Origin: Lysinibacillus sphaericus
GTDB lineage: Bacteria; Bacillota; Bacilli; Bacillales_A; Planococcaceae
Direction of reading: 5' to 3'
Length of the DNA stretch: 64,000 nt
NCBI RefSeq assembly: GCF_002982115.1
Contig: NZ_CP019980.1
Location: 3,356,001 to 3,420,000 of the forward strand
The first letter of the stretch is position 1; every line of letters starts with the position of its first letter. The notes beneath the pieces were generated by a model, which had not been told where the DNA came from, made no database searches, and saw nothing but the letters and a program-made list of their open reading frames with translations. A program made the position numbers and the translations under genes. Of the stretch, positions 29,404 to 38,406 are shown piece after piece.

Positions 29404-30726
29404 TTAAATTGACTGCTCAGTTGGTATTAGCTCAGTATCTTTTTGTTTTTCCATTTCTCGAATACCTTTAGATTTTGAAACAAATAATGCCGTAATTATT
29501 AGTCCTACTCCAGAAAGAATGATTAAAAAACCAATTCCCCTTGTTTCACCAGTACCTATAATTTTTCCAACAGAATTTGCTAGAACGCCTCCTTCAACTA
29601 ACGCTGGGTTAAATACGTAATCGGCCAGAACACCTGCAATAACGTAAGCAACGACGAAACCTATTTGTGATATTAAAGAAATCAGTCCCCATGCTCTACC
29701 TTGCTTCTCATTGTCTATCGATTTTCGTATTAAAACATCAATACATGTCGTTGCAAATGGTAATGAAGCAAAGAATAAAAATCCGGAAATAATAATAACT
29801 GGGATACTTGTTGTGGCGCCGAATCCTGCCATCGTTATACCTGATACAATGAAACTAACGACCATTACTTTTACAAAATTTCTTTTGATAATTCCTGTAC
29901 CGATTAAAATACTGGATACCATCATACCGCATGCTACAACTGTCTGAAGTATTCCGGTTGTTTTCTCACTCGCAAATGATAAAATCATAGGTTTTGATAG
30001 TACTTGAATAATTCCCATATAGAACATTAAAACGGAAACCAGTACTATAAGAAGCATAACCCCTTTTGATTCAACAATAATTTGCCAGCCTTCTTTTAAA
30101 TCTTTGAAAAAGTCTAAATCTTTTTTCTCCAAAGGCTTTACCGAAAGCGATTTTCTTACAAAAAGAATTGTTGAAACTGTTACAGCAAGTGTCAAAATAT
30201 CAATGATGATAATTAATTCCATACTGTAAAATGCTAAAATTAGACCACCAATAATTGGTGAAATCAAAAATTTAGAAGAGGAAGCAATCCCCACCATACC
30301 ACTTGCCTTTGCATATTCATCCTCTGATAGTAAATCCGTTAGTGTTGCTTTATACGCTGGATCTAATAATGATGCGAAGGCTGAACTAAATCCTACACAA
30401 AGACAGATTTGCCATACTTGAATATTTCCTGTATTCATTAGCACTAATAACAAAACGAGTCCCAACCCTGAGACACAATCACCAATAATCATAAGGAGTC
30501 TTCTGTCAAATCGATCTGCAAGAACTCCTGCAGCCGGACTGAATAAGATCATGGGAAGTAGCGCTGCCATTTCAACCATAGCAACATCCAATGCGGATTT
30601 CGTAAGTTGCCAAACGTATACGCCAAGACCGAAGGCAGTCATACCAGTACCGATATTAGATATCAGCTCCCCCATCCAGATGACCAAGAACTTTTTAAAT
30701 CCTGCATCTGTCTTTACGTCATTCAT
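29404..30726 (-). CDS. MFS transporter (EntS/MFS_3-like)
   Basis: 440 aa with about twelve hydrophobic helices. The cytoplasmic loop GVLADRFDRRLLMIIGD is the MFS signature; SLLDPAYKATLTDLLSEDEYAKASG resembles proton-dependent exporters of siderophores and macrolides. Probably exports the pathway product (inference from position). GGAGG is 9 nt upstream of the ATG. It is separated by about 290 bp from the thioesterase gene, so it may start a second transcript with the ABC genes. Confidence 0.9.
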   Translation of the reverse strand: MNDVKTDAGFKKFLVIWMGELISNIGTGMTAFGLGVYVWQLTKSALDVAMVEMAALLPMILFSPAAGVLADRFDRRLLMIIGDCVSGLGLVLLLVLMNTGNIQVWQICLCVGFSSAFASLLDPAYKATLTDLLSEDEYAKASGMVGIASSSKFLISPIIGGLILAFYSMELIIIIDILTLAVTVSTILFVRKSLSVKPLEKKDLDFFKDLKEGWQIIVESKGVMLLIVLVSVLMFYMGIIQVLSKPMILSFASEKTTGILQTVVACGMMVSSILIGTGIIKRNFVKVMVVSFIVSGITMAGFGATTSIPVIIISGFLFFASLPFATTCIDVLIRKSIDNEKQGRAWGLISLISQIGFVVAYVIAGVLADYVFNPALVEGGVLANSVGKIIGTGETRGIGFLIILSGVGLIITALFVSKSKGIREMEKQKDTELIPTEQSI

Positions 30727-30814
30727 AATTCGAATCCTCCTTCGTTTAAAAATTTACTCCAATATTATTTTACAATTTTATCCGTTAAATAACACATATA
30801 TATTTGAATTTTTT

Positions 30815-30997
30815 TTATTTTTTTCCATAATCTAATACCTTTTTATATGTAAAAACAGCTTCAAATATCGGTTTCTCATTTTCAAGTATTATTGTTATGC
30901 AAGCAGTCCTCTTTTTATTTCCGTAAAACACGCTCTTTCCGTCTGCGACACTCTGTTTATAAAAGTTGCACCATTCAATTCCCAGATCTAAGAATCC
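30815..30997 (-). pseudogene. Possible gene remnant: 60-codon open frame without ATG
   Basis: Stop-to-stop frame whose translation looks protein-like (contains KSVFYGNKKRTACITIILEN and ends PIFEAVFTYKKVLDYGKK). There is no ATG; a GTG inside would leave about 34 residues without a clear ribosome site. The last 35 residues are vaguely like the end of a hotdog-fold thioesterase, which is speculative. Could be a degraded biosynthetic gene or chance. Confidence 0.25.
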
Positions 30998-31010
30998 TTA
31001 GACCTGGGAA
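30979..31010 (-). terminator. Hairpin after the type II thioesterase gene
   Basis: Imperfect stem TTCCCAG..CTAAG / CTTAG..CTGGGAA just past the thioesterase stop. No T-tract follows on the minus strand, so it may be an attenuator or mRNA 3' stabiliser rather than a full terminator. Confidence 0.4.
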
Positions 31011-31019
31011 GAACAGTAA

Positions 31020-31769
31020 CTACCTCACTTTAATTTCTAAGTTAAGAAACTGATTGATGAACGTGACAACTTCCTTTTCCATATTATGAATAAACATATG
31101 CTCTGCATTTTCAATAGAAGTTACATTTAAATCTTGAACAAGATAATCATCCCACATGATCGCTGAACGAATATTCTCTGATTTATCATTTTCTCCCCAT
31201 AACAAATGTGTTTCGATATCAATTTTTTTGTATGGAGCTTTTGCTGAGGATTCTAAAATGCCATAATCAGCGCGAAATATTGGAAGCATAATATTCATTA
31301 ACTCTTTGTCTTTTAATACAGCCTCTGGCATACCACCATAAACCTGTATTTGCTTTATCAAGTCCTCATTACTCAACTTGCTATACTGTTTATTTGCAAA
31401 ACTGGATGGTGCAACAGATGCAGATAATATTAATGTTTTTGGAAGAATTTTTTCTTGATTTTGAAACATTCTTTCTAACAAAAAATATGAAACTACGCCA
31501 CCCATACTATGCCCCAAAAATACGCTTTCTGGGCGAATAATCTTTGATATCTCCTGATAATATAGCGAAATCAGTTCATGAATATCACTAATTAATTCGA
31601 GTTGAGAACCAAAATGTCCAGGAGGATTCGCCACCCATATTTCAACATCCTCCGGCATTGCACGCACAATTTCATTGAATGAGTTGACATAGCCCCCTAG
31701 ATAAGGAAAACAAATTAACTGCCCCTTACTACCTTCTTTGGATTTGAAAAATGTTTTTAGCTCCATCAT
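31020..31769 (-). CDS. Type II thioesterase
   Basis: About 249 aa, stand-alone alpha/beta hydrolase that clears misprimed carrier domains, as GrsT/SrfAD do. Shows ICFPYLGGYVNSF near the N terminus, nucleophile S in VFLGHSMGGVVS and the H in NAEHMFIHN. ATG 31769 has AGGAG 7 nt upstream; an earlier in-frame ATG encloses that site. As no thioesterase is fused to the NRPS, it might also aid release, but editing is the safer reading. Confidence 0.92.
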   Translation of the reverse strand: MMELKTFFKSKEGSKGQLICFPYLGGYVNSFNEIVRAMPEDVEIWVANPPGHFGSQLELISDIHELISLYYQEISKIIRPESVFLGHSMGGVVSYFLLERMFQNQEKILPKTLILSASVAPSSFANKQYSKLSNEDLIKQIQVYGGMPEAVLKDKELMNIMLPIFRADYGILESSAKAPYKKIDIETHLLWGENDKSENIRSAIMWDDYLVQDLNVTSIENAEHMFIHNMEKEVVTFINQFLNLEIKVR

Positions 31770-31797
31770 GATATTTCTCCTATTTTTCAACTAAAAA

Positions 31798-32628
31798 TTA
31801 TGCTCCAATCCCAACATAATCGGGTAACACTTGAAGCTTTTGTTCAATATTTCTCTTCTTCGTAATGAAATGCATAATAACAACAGACACTGCAAAAAAT
31901 GCAATCTGTAATAATTGAACTTGTGCATTAAAATAATATAACTCTAGTCTCGCACCTGATGAAATGAGCCAGAATAATAAAACGTAAAACAGTAGATTTC
32001 CGTTTGTCGCATTAAACATATAACTAATAAATATAAGGAATAACATTAATTGAATAACGTACAATGGAAAAATAGCTGCCAATTCAAATGATGTAATTAC
32101 ATAACCTGGTAATACATAGATGCCGAATATAAGACCTGTTATTACACCCGCTTTTATATTACTGTTATATTTTTTCTGAAGATACGGCATTAAAAATCCG
32201 ATCCAGCCAAGTACTCCACCAAGAATTCCTGCTTCTTCAAACAGATTTTTAACTACTTCTATGACCATTTGCTTAAAAGTTAATGTCATCTCTGGTACAT
32301 CAAAACCAACAGCAATGGAACCGTAATGAATACTACCTACATAAATAAGAAACAAACCGATTATGATTGGAAACCATATCAAATCTTTTTTTCTAGGAAT
32401 AAACTTAGAAAATAGATTTTTTATCGCCTCAAAGCCGCCCATTAACCAATAAACAAATAAACCTGCAATGGATGGCGAATACAAAGCAATCATAACAATT
32501 GGGTTCGTAAAGGACGTTTCACCAAAAAGTTTTGTAAAAAAATCATTGAAAATCATAGATGCTGATGCAAGCCCCCAACATAAGCCAAATGTAATAATTA
32601 AATAAATCGTTAAATATTTATTTTTCAT
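31798..32628 (-). CDS. CPBP-like membrane protein with altered catalytic motifs
   Basis: 276 aa, about eight hydrophobic helices. Helix order and the stretch GWIGFLMPYLQKKY resemble CPBP (CAAX-like) intramembrane proteases. Those carry EExxxR and a later H; here EE is separated from GWIGF by an insertion (FEEAGILGGVLGWIGF), the R is I, and the usual WGIWHLP region reads FGIYVLP, without His. Probably non-catalytic. CPBP members near peptide clusters often give self-immunity (family knowledge). Its ATG overlaps the NRPS stop. Confidence 0.65.
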   Translation of the reverse strand: MKNKYLTIYLIITFGLCWGLASASMIFNDFFTKLFGETSFTNPIVMIALYSPSIAGLFVYWLMGGFEAIKNLFSKFIPRKKDLIWFPIIIGLFLIYVGSIHYGSIAVGFDVPEMTLTFKQMVIEVVKNLFEEAGILGGVLGWIGFLMPYLQKKYNSNIKAGVITGLIFGIYVLPGYVITSFELAAIFPLYVIQLMLFLIFISYMFNATNGNLLFYVLLFWLISSGARLELYYFNAQVQLLQIAFFAVSVVIMHFITKKRNIEQKLQVLPDYVGIGA

Positions 32629-35600
32629 TGTGATACCCTCCCTTGTTCGCTTCTTTTTTCTACAATAGTTCTAAATTTTTTCTCATCAATTCCAATAACA
32701 TCTTCAATTTCAATGTAAAGGTGGTCACTATCATAATTTAATGTTACAGACATACGGGCAAGGCTGTTTTCAGTATTGTTATGACTAAATGCTTGTTTCT
32801 CCTCCGCTTTAACAAATCCTTGGAAATTATAGAGGATGAAATTACAGTACTGTTTATCATTGAAATAGTATTTTCTAAGGAGTTGATTTAATTTTGGATA
32901 GTCCTTACTAAATCGTTCTTCCCCAAGTAATGCGAGATAATTGATGGAATGATCTTTACAAAGTTGAATGGCCGTTTCAACCGATGTTCTATTTCCTTTT
33001 TCACTAATAATCGGTACAATATCTAAAAACTCGCCTACGCTATTATAAAAATCCTTCCCCTGATAACTTCTTGCATACTCCAGCACTGCAAAGGGAATGA
33101 CTTCTGTATTTGTGTAATCTCTTAAAATATCAGATACAAAATCGAATGCATACCACCAAATATCTAAATGCTTTTTATCTGATAAAGGAATGATAATTTC
33201 TATATTATTTCGCAAGGCTGTATTACGCTTTGGTTGTGCCATTACCTTACGGTTATTTTCACTCCACTTCACCAAATTAAATTTTTCAATTAGCTCCTTC
33301 TCACTAATCCCTAATGGCCCTTCGTTTAGCACATCAACATACTCTTTAAAACTTCGAATAGTATTTTCCATGCTCGTTGTACCTTTTAACCCCTGTTCAA
33401 TCTGAGTTTTGATAATCTCGGCACTCATACCATCGAATATCAAATGATCGGCACCCCAGATAATGAGATGTCTCGTATCACTTTCTTTTAGTACACACAT
33501 TCGCCATAGTAGTTCATTATTTGAGTAGGTTCTTAAAAGTATTTCTTCACTAAGCTTATTGATGATAGTTGTTTTTACACTCTCGGTATACATAGATATA
33601 TCTACATATGTAAGATAATTACTCATAATGGTTTCTAATTTGAGTACTTCATGTTCACACCATTTCTTTTCGCCATCGGTTTCTACCAATGAACAACGCA
33701 GCAACTGATTGTTACTTATTACGTCTGCAATAGTATTCTTTATTCTATTTTTCGAAATTATTCCATCGAAATGGTTTGTAAACCCACTATAGTTCGACCC
33801 CTTTGACATATGACCTTTCTGAATTGGGGAAAGAGAAAACGCCATTCTCGTATCAGATGCAGTAATAATGTCAGAGAGACCTTCAATACGTGCAATAACA
33901 TTCTTTACGAGACTAGTAATTTGTTTCGCATTTAATTCTATATCTTTGCTTGTCCTTATTTTATCAATCATAGGCGGCGATACTTCCGCAAGCGGTTCTA
34001 TGGATGCAGCAATTTTTTCTGCTGTCTGGTACTGGAAAATTTCATTAATTTTGAGGTCCACACCTTTGTTAGACAATGCCTTCACTAAAGCAATGGCTTT
34101 AATTGATTGACCACCGAAATGAAAGAAGTTGTCTTTCAATCCAAATTCCTTAACATCCAGTATCATCTGCATTGTTTTCAGAACCGTTTTTTCTAAAGTT
34201 GTTCTTGGCTCATCCTGCACCATCACTTTTTGAGAATATTGTTCTGCGTTTACAAGCGCTTTTCGATCAACTTTTCCGCTAAAGTTGAGAGGAAATTCTT
34301 TTAAGACCACAAATTTAGATGGAATCATATATTCAGGTAATCTATTATTTAAATGATTGCGCACATACTCTCCATCATATTTTTCTATATGATGATTTTC
34401 ATTCACCGTATAGTAAGCCGTCATATATAGCGTGTCTAGATGATCCCTTTCGGCAGTAACAATGACATTTTTTATTCCATCGATATTTTTTATATGTCGC
34501 TCAACTTCACCAAGCTCGACTCTGAATCCTCTTAGTTTTATCTGAAAATCTTTGCGACCTAAAAATACAAGTTGGCCTCTGCTGTTCCACATCACTTTAT
34601 CACCGGTACAGTACACTCTTTTACCGCCTACTGCATCAAGGGTAATAAATTTTTCATTTGTAAGGTCTTCTCTATTTAGATACCCTACTCCTACCCCATC
34701 TCCACCTAAACATAATTCACCTGCAACGTTCATCGGTACCAGCTGTTTCTTTTCGTCCACAACATAAACTGTTGTATTCGATATTGGAATACCAATAGGA
34801 ATAATGGAAACATCCTCTATATCATCTATCGGGTAATATGTTGCAAATACTGCCGATTCGCTTGGACCATAGGCATTAATAAGCTTCCCCTTGCCAATTT
34901 GATTTACTGTTTGTTGCGCATGTGTGAGCGAAATCTGCTCTCCCGCTACAATGATTTTACGTACATTCTTCAAAAATTCGACTTTTCCGTCAACTAACAT
35001 ATGGAATAAAGCGGTTGAAATACAAAAAACACTAATTTCTTTCTTCTCTATAAATTCCGCTAGCAAAGGAATATCAAGGGAGGTCTCTCTTGGAATAATG
35101 ACAAGATTGGCACCATTCAGTAAAGCGCCATAAATATCAAATACAGAACAGTCAAATACATAATTAGATATCTGCATAATTCGGTCATTTTCGTTAATAT
35201 CGATATAGTTCGTATTCTTCACGACACGCACGACATTTTTATGCTTAATTAATGTTCCTTTCGGTTTTCCTGTAGAACCGGACGTATAGATAACATAAAT
35301 CAGATCATCACTATTGAAATATTGAGATGTATAGGTGGATTCTATGCCCATATCGTGTTCTCGATTGAGTGTATTTTCATCTTTATCGATTAGGAATTTT
35401 TCAATATTTACACTTATTTTTTCTTCCAAAGAATAATCTGTAACGATTACTTTGCTGTGACAATCCTCTAGAATATAATCAATTCTCTCTTGAGGAAATT
35501 TAGGATCAATCGGCACATAGACAGCGCCAAGTTTCATAATGCCCAACATACTGACAATTTGCATATAACCGCGGTCTAAAAGTATGGCCACCTTATCTTG

Positions 35601-38390
35601 GTATCCAACATTTCTATCTTTAAGTTTTTCAGCTAACTGATTTGCCATATTATTTAACTGTTTGTAAGAAATTTTATCTTCCAACCATTCAATAGCAATA
35701 GCATTTGGCGTATCTCTAGCATAGTCTTCAAAAATAGTTAACACTGTTTTATGTGCTGGATAATCCGTAGTCGTTTGATTTACTGTTTCAATAAGCCAGT
35801 TCCGCTCTTCCACAGTCATCATATCAATATCTTTAAGCTTTACGTTTACATCCTTAAGCATTTGCGAAATGATATAAATAAGTCGCTCGCCCATGACACG
35901 AATCGTATCTTCTTTATACAATGCTTTTGAATAGTCAATATCCATATAAAATTGCTGATTCTTTTCTTCTAATGTAAAACTAATATCAAATTTCACATTA
36001 ATTTCGTTATTTTCATATGGTGTTAAGGAAAGTCCTTCAATATTGACCTCATCCGTACCAATATTTATATAATTAAACAAAATATCAAATAACGGATTTC
36101 TAGATACACTCTTTGGTATACCAAGTTCCTCCACTAGCAATTCAAACTGACAATCTTGATTATCATAAGATTTGACTAGCTTATTTTTTGTATACTGAAG
36201 AAATTCTTCTAGTGGTATATCTTCATCGAGCTCACTTTTAATAGCCAAAGTATTAACAAACATACCGACAATCGATTCTAATTTTGCATGGTTTCTGCCT
36301 GAAATAACTGTACCAATGACAATATCTTTTTGGTTTGTATATTTCCAGAGCATGATATTAAGGGCTGCCATAATAAACATGTATGGTGTGATTCCATGCT
36401 TCTTAGTGAAAGCAAGAATTCCTTGATTTATATCACGTTCAAAAGAATAGTGAATTTTACCGCCTTCATAGCTTATAAACTCTGGTCTGTCATAATCGGT
36501 ATACAAATCTAGTACTGGAACACCTTCTTTAAATTCATTTTTCCAATAGTCCAGTTGCTTTTGCACTTTTCCGCTGTTGTAAAAATCGTTTTGCCATTTA
36601 GCAAAATCTTTATATTGAATCTCTAAATCTGGAAGCTCCTCACCCTGATACATACAGCCGATTTCTTTTAGCAGGATATCTAAAGAACTCTGGTCCGAAA
36701 TAATATGATGCATATCCAGAACCATGACATGTTCTTCCTCATTTAAGCTAATAAAAGTTACGCGCAATAATGGTGCTTTTTCAAGGTTAAATGGCTTTAA
36801 ATTTGCTGTTATTGCTTCTTCTAACCGCTCTTTTTCAGACGTTTGAAACTTTACTTTGAAATCGACATTGTCTTCAATAATTTGAACTATTTCACCATCG
36901 ACCATGTCGAACCGAGTTTTGAATGCCTCATGTCTTTCGACCACTTTAGAAAAGCATTGTTGGATTTTAGTATGCTCTAATCTTCCTTTGACATGATAGA
37001 CGGCTGCAAAATTATACGGGATTGCATCCTCCACCAATTCGTTCATTATGTACATTCTCTTTTGTGCAGAGGATGCTTCATAATATTTCTGAACGCCCAG
37101 CTTTTCAATTACATCTACTGATTTTTGATCTAAATGCGCATCTATATATTGTTCCATTTTGCCAAATGTTGAATGAATAAATACGTCAGACACTGGAAAC
37201 TCAATTTTTAATGTTTCCTTGATTTTCGAAGAAAGCATAATTGCATTCAGTGAATCTCCACCCATTTCAAAGAAATCACTCGTTTTCTGAATATCTGTTA
37301 CACCAATTACTTCTTCCCAAAGCTTCCTTAATACAACAGCAGGGTCGAGTTGCTCCATTTCAACTTTTTCTATAGTAGAATGTATTGAATTATTACTTGG
37401 TAAAGGATTTATGGAATTCACTACGTCACTATCATATTCTTTTTTATCGAAGACATATGTTGGTAGTGCAACTCTTTTTAACGAAGAAGTAGTAGCAGCA
37501 CTGATCATATCCCAATCAATTTTCAGCCCTCTACACCATAGGTCCCCGATAAGGCGGTAAACATTATTGATAAAGCTATCACTCGAATTTTCTATCAGAT
37601 TCAAGACATTTTCAGCTTCAACATTTGTCATACATCGTTTTGTAATCGAATTTTCTAAATCACTACTGCCAAGTTTTATGACAAGTGCATCTTCAATATG
37701 TTGTTTAGCTTTTATACCAGGCTTTTTTATTAACGGAATCTGTTTTTTTCTTAAATCATATTTTTCATAAATGGCTTCATACGTAGCAAGTTGTCCATAT
37801 GTTTGAATTATGCTAATTGCATCCCTCAAGGTCACTGCACCTGCGCAAACCATAGATACAAGTTCAGCAATCCCTTCCCCAACTAATGCGGATGGTTGAA
37901 CGCCAAGCTCCCTTAGCATCTGGACACATGCATATCCACCTAGCAATGCTCTATAACACTTGACCTCATTATCATCATTTTCAATGTTTCTTACTTTTTC
38001 TGCAGTTTGCTGTGGTAACATTTTTAATAGCTGCTCTACTGTACGTTCATAACCTTTTAATAGGGGATAGAGACCTTCTACCGTCCCGCTTTTTCTCCAT
38101 AAAATATTAACATCTTGTACACCAGGTAATATCAATACAAGGTTTCGTTTCCTTTTCCCATTGTTACTGCAGACATGGAAAGTACTACTTTCCATGTCTT
38201 TTCTGCTCGTAACAAACACTTTTCTATGTTCTAATGCTCTTCTCCCTTTTTGAAGGGTCCAGGAGGCATCTGCTAAATCAATATGATGGAGTTCCTTTAA
38301 ATAACTCATCACTTGCGCAGAGGTATTATTCAAAGCCTCCCAACTCTTTGCAGAGAAAGGTAAAATGTATGAAATATTGTCTCTTTGCAT
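32625..38390 (-). CDS. Hybrid PKS/NRPS: degenerate AT-ACP-C-A-PCP-terminal C-like (1921 aa)
   Basis: Domains in order: KS-AT linker and a shrunken AT (1-315) in which GHSxG reads GEGIA (G173 in place of Ser) and the HAFH half is missing; ACP (345-420, S380 in GGDSL); C (436-860, HHIISDQ at 561-567, Gly of the motif replaced by Gln); A (885-1385, YTSGSTGKPKG, K1373; pocket residues read by alignment to PheA D-C-F-C-I-A-A-V-F); PCP (1395-1465, S1429 in GGQSI); C-like domain (1510-1920) with ADHLIFDG at 1647-1654. No thioesterase domain. The upstream protein ends in a KS, so this protein supplies the rest of that module. GGAGG is 11 nt from the ATG. Confidence 0.92.
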   Translation of the reverse strand: MQRDNISYILPFSAKSWEALNNTSAQVMSYLKELHHIDLADASWTLQKGRRALEHRKVFVTSRKDMESSTFHVCSNNGKRKRNLVLILPGVQDVNILWRKSGTVEGLYPLLKGYERTVEQLLKMLPQQTAEKVRNIENDDNEVKCYRALLGGYACVQMLRELGVQPSALVGEGIAELVSMVCAGAVTLRDAISIIQTYGQLATYEAIYEKYDLRKKQIPLIKKPGIKAKQHIEDALVIKLGSSDLENSITKRCMTNVEAENVLNLIENSSDSFINNVYRLIGDLWCRGLKIDWDMISAATTSSLKRVALPTYVFDKKEYDSDVVNSINPLPSNNSIHSTIEKVEMEQLDPAVVLRKLWEEVIGVTDIQKTSDFFEMGGDSLNAIMLSSKIKETLKIEFPVSDVFIHSTFGKMEQYIDAHLDQKSVDVIEKLGVQKYYEASSAQKRMYIMNELVEDAIPYNFAAVYHVKGRLEHTKIQQCFSKVVERHEAFKTRFDMVDGEIVQIIEDNVDFKVKFQTSEKERLEEAITANLKPFNLEKAPLLRVTFISLNEEEHVMVLDMHHIISDQSSLDILLKEIGCMYQGEELPDLEIQYKDFAKWQNDFYNSGKVQKQLDYWKNEFKEGVPVLDLYTDYDRPEFISYEGGKIHYSFERDINQGILAFTKKHGITPYMFIMAALNIMLWKYTNQKDIVIGTVISGRNHAKLESIVGMFVNTLAIKSELDEDIPLEEFLQYTKNKLVKSYDNQDCQFELLVEELGIPKSVSRNPLFDILFNYINIGTDEVNIEGLSLTPYENNEINVKFDISFTLEEKNQQFYMDIDYSKALYKEDTIRVMGERLIYIISQMLKDVNVKLKDIDMMTVEERNWLIETVNQTTTDYPAHKTVLTIFEDYARDTPNAIAIEWLEDKISYKQLNNMANQLAEKLKDRNVGYQDKVAILLDRGYMQIVSMLGIMKLGAVYVPIDPKFPQERIDYILEDCHSKVIVTDYSLEEKISVNIEKFLIDKDENTLNREHDMGIESTYTSQYFNSDDLIYVIYTSGSTGKPKGTLIKHKNVVRVVKNTNYIDINENDRIMQISNYVFDCSVFDIYGALLNGANLVIIPRETSLDIPLLAEFIEKKEISVFCISTALFHMLVDGKVEFLKNVRKIIVAGEQISLTHAQQTVNQIGKGKLINAYGPSESAVFATYYPIDDIEDVSIIPIGIPISNTTVYVVDEKKQLVPMNVAGELCLGGDGVGVGYLNREDLTNEKFITLDAVGGKRVYCTGDKVMWNSRGQLVFLGRKDFQIKLRGFRVELGEVERHIKNIDGIKNVIVTAERDHLDTLYMTAYYTVNENHHIEKYDGEYVRNHLNNRLPEYMIPSKFVVLKEFPLNFSGKVDRKALVNAEQYSQKVMVQDEPRTTLEKTVLKTMQMILDVKEFGLKDNFFHFGGQSIKAIALVKALSNKGVDLKINEIFQYQTAEKIAASIEPLAEVSPPMIDKIRTSKDIELNAKQITSLVKNVIARIEGLSDIITASDTRMAFSLSPIQKGHMSKGSNYSGFTNHFDGIISKNRIKNTIADVISNNQLLRCSLVETDGEKKWCEHEVLKLETIMSNYLTYVDISMYTESVKTTIINKLSEEILLRTYSNNELLWRMCVLKESDTRHLIIWGADHLIFDGMSAEIIKTQIEQGLKGTTSMENTIRSFKEYVDVLNEGPLGISEKELIEKFNLVKWSENNRKVMAQPKRNTALRNNIEIIIPLSDKKHLDIWWYAFDFVSDILRDYTNTEVIPFAVLEYARSYQGKDFYNSVGEFLDIVPIISEKGNRTSVETAIQLCKDHSINYLALLGEERFSKDYPKLNQLLRKYYFNDKQYCNFILYNFQGFVKAEEKQAFSHNNTENSLARMSVTLNYDSDHLYIEIEDVIGIDEKKFRTIVEKRSEQGRVSQ

Positions 38391-38406
38391 GTTGTTCCAT
38401 ACCTCC

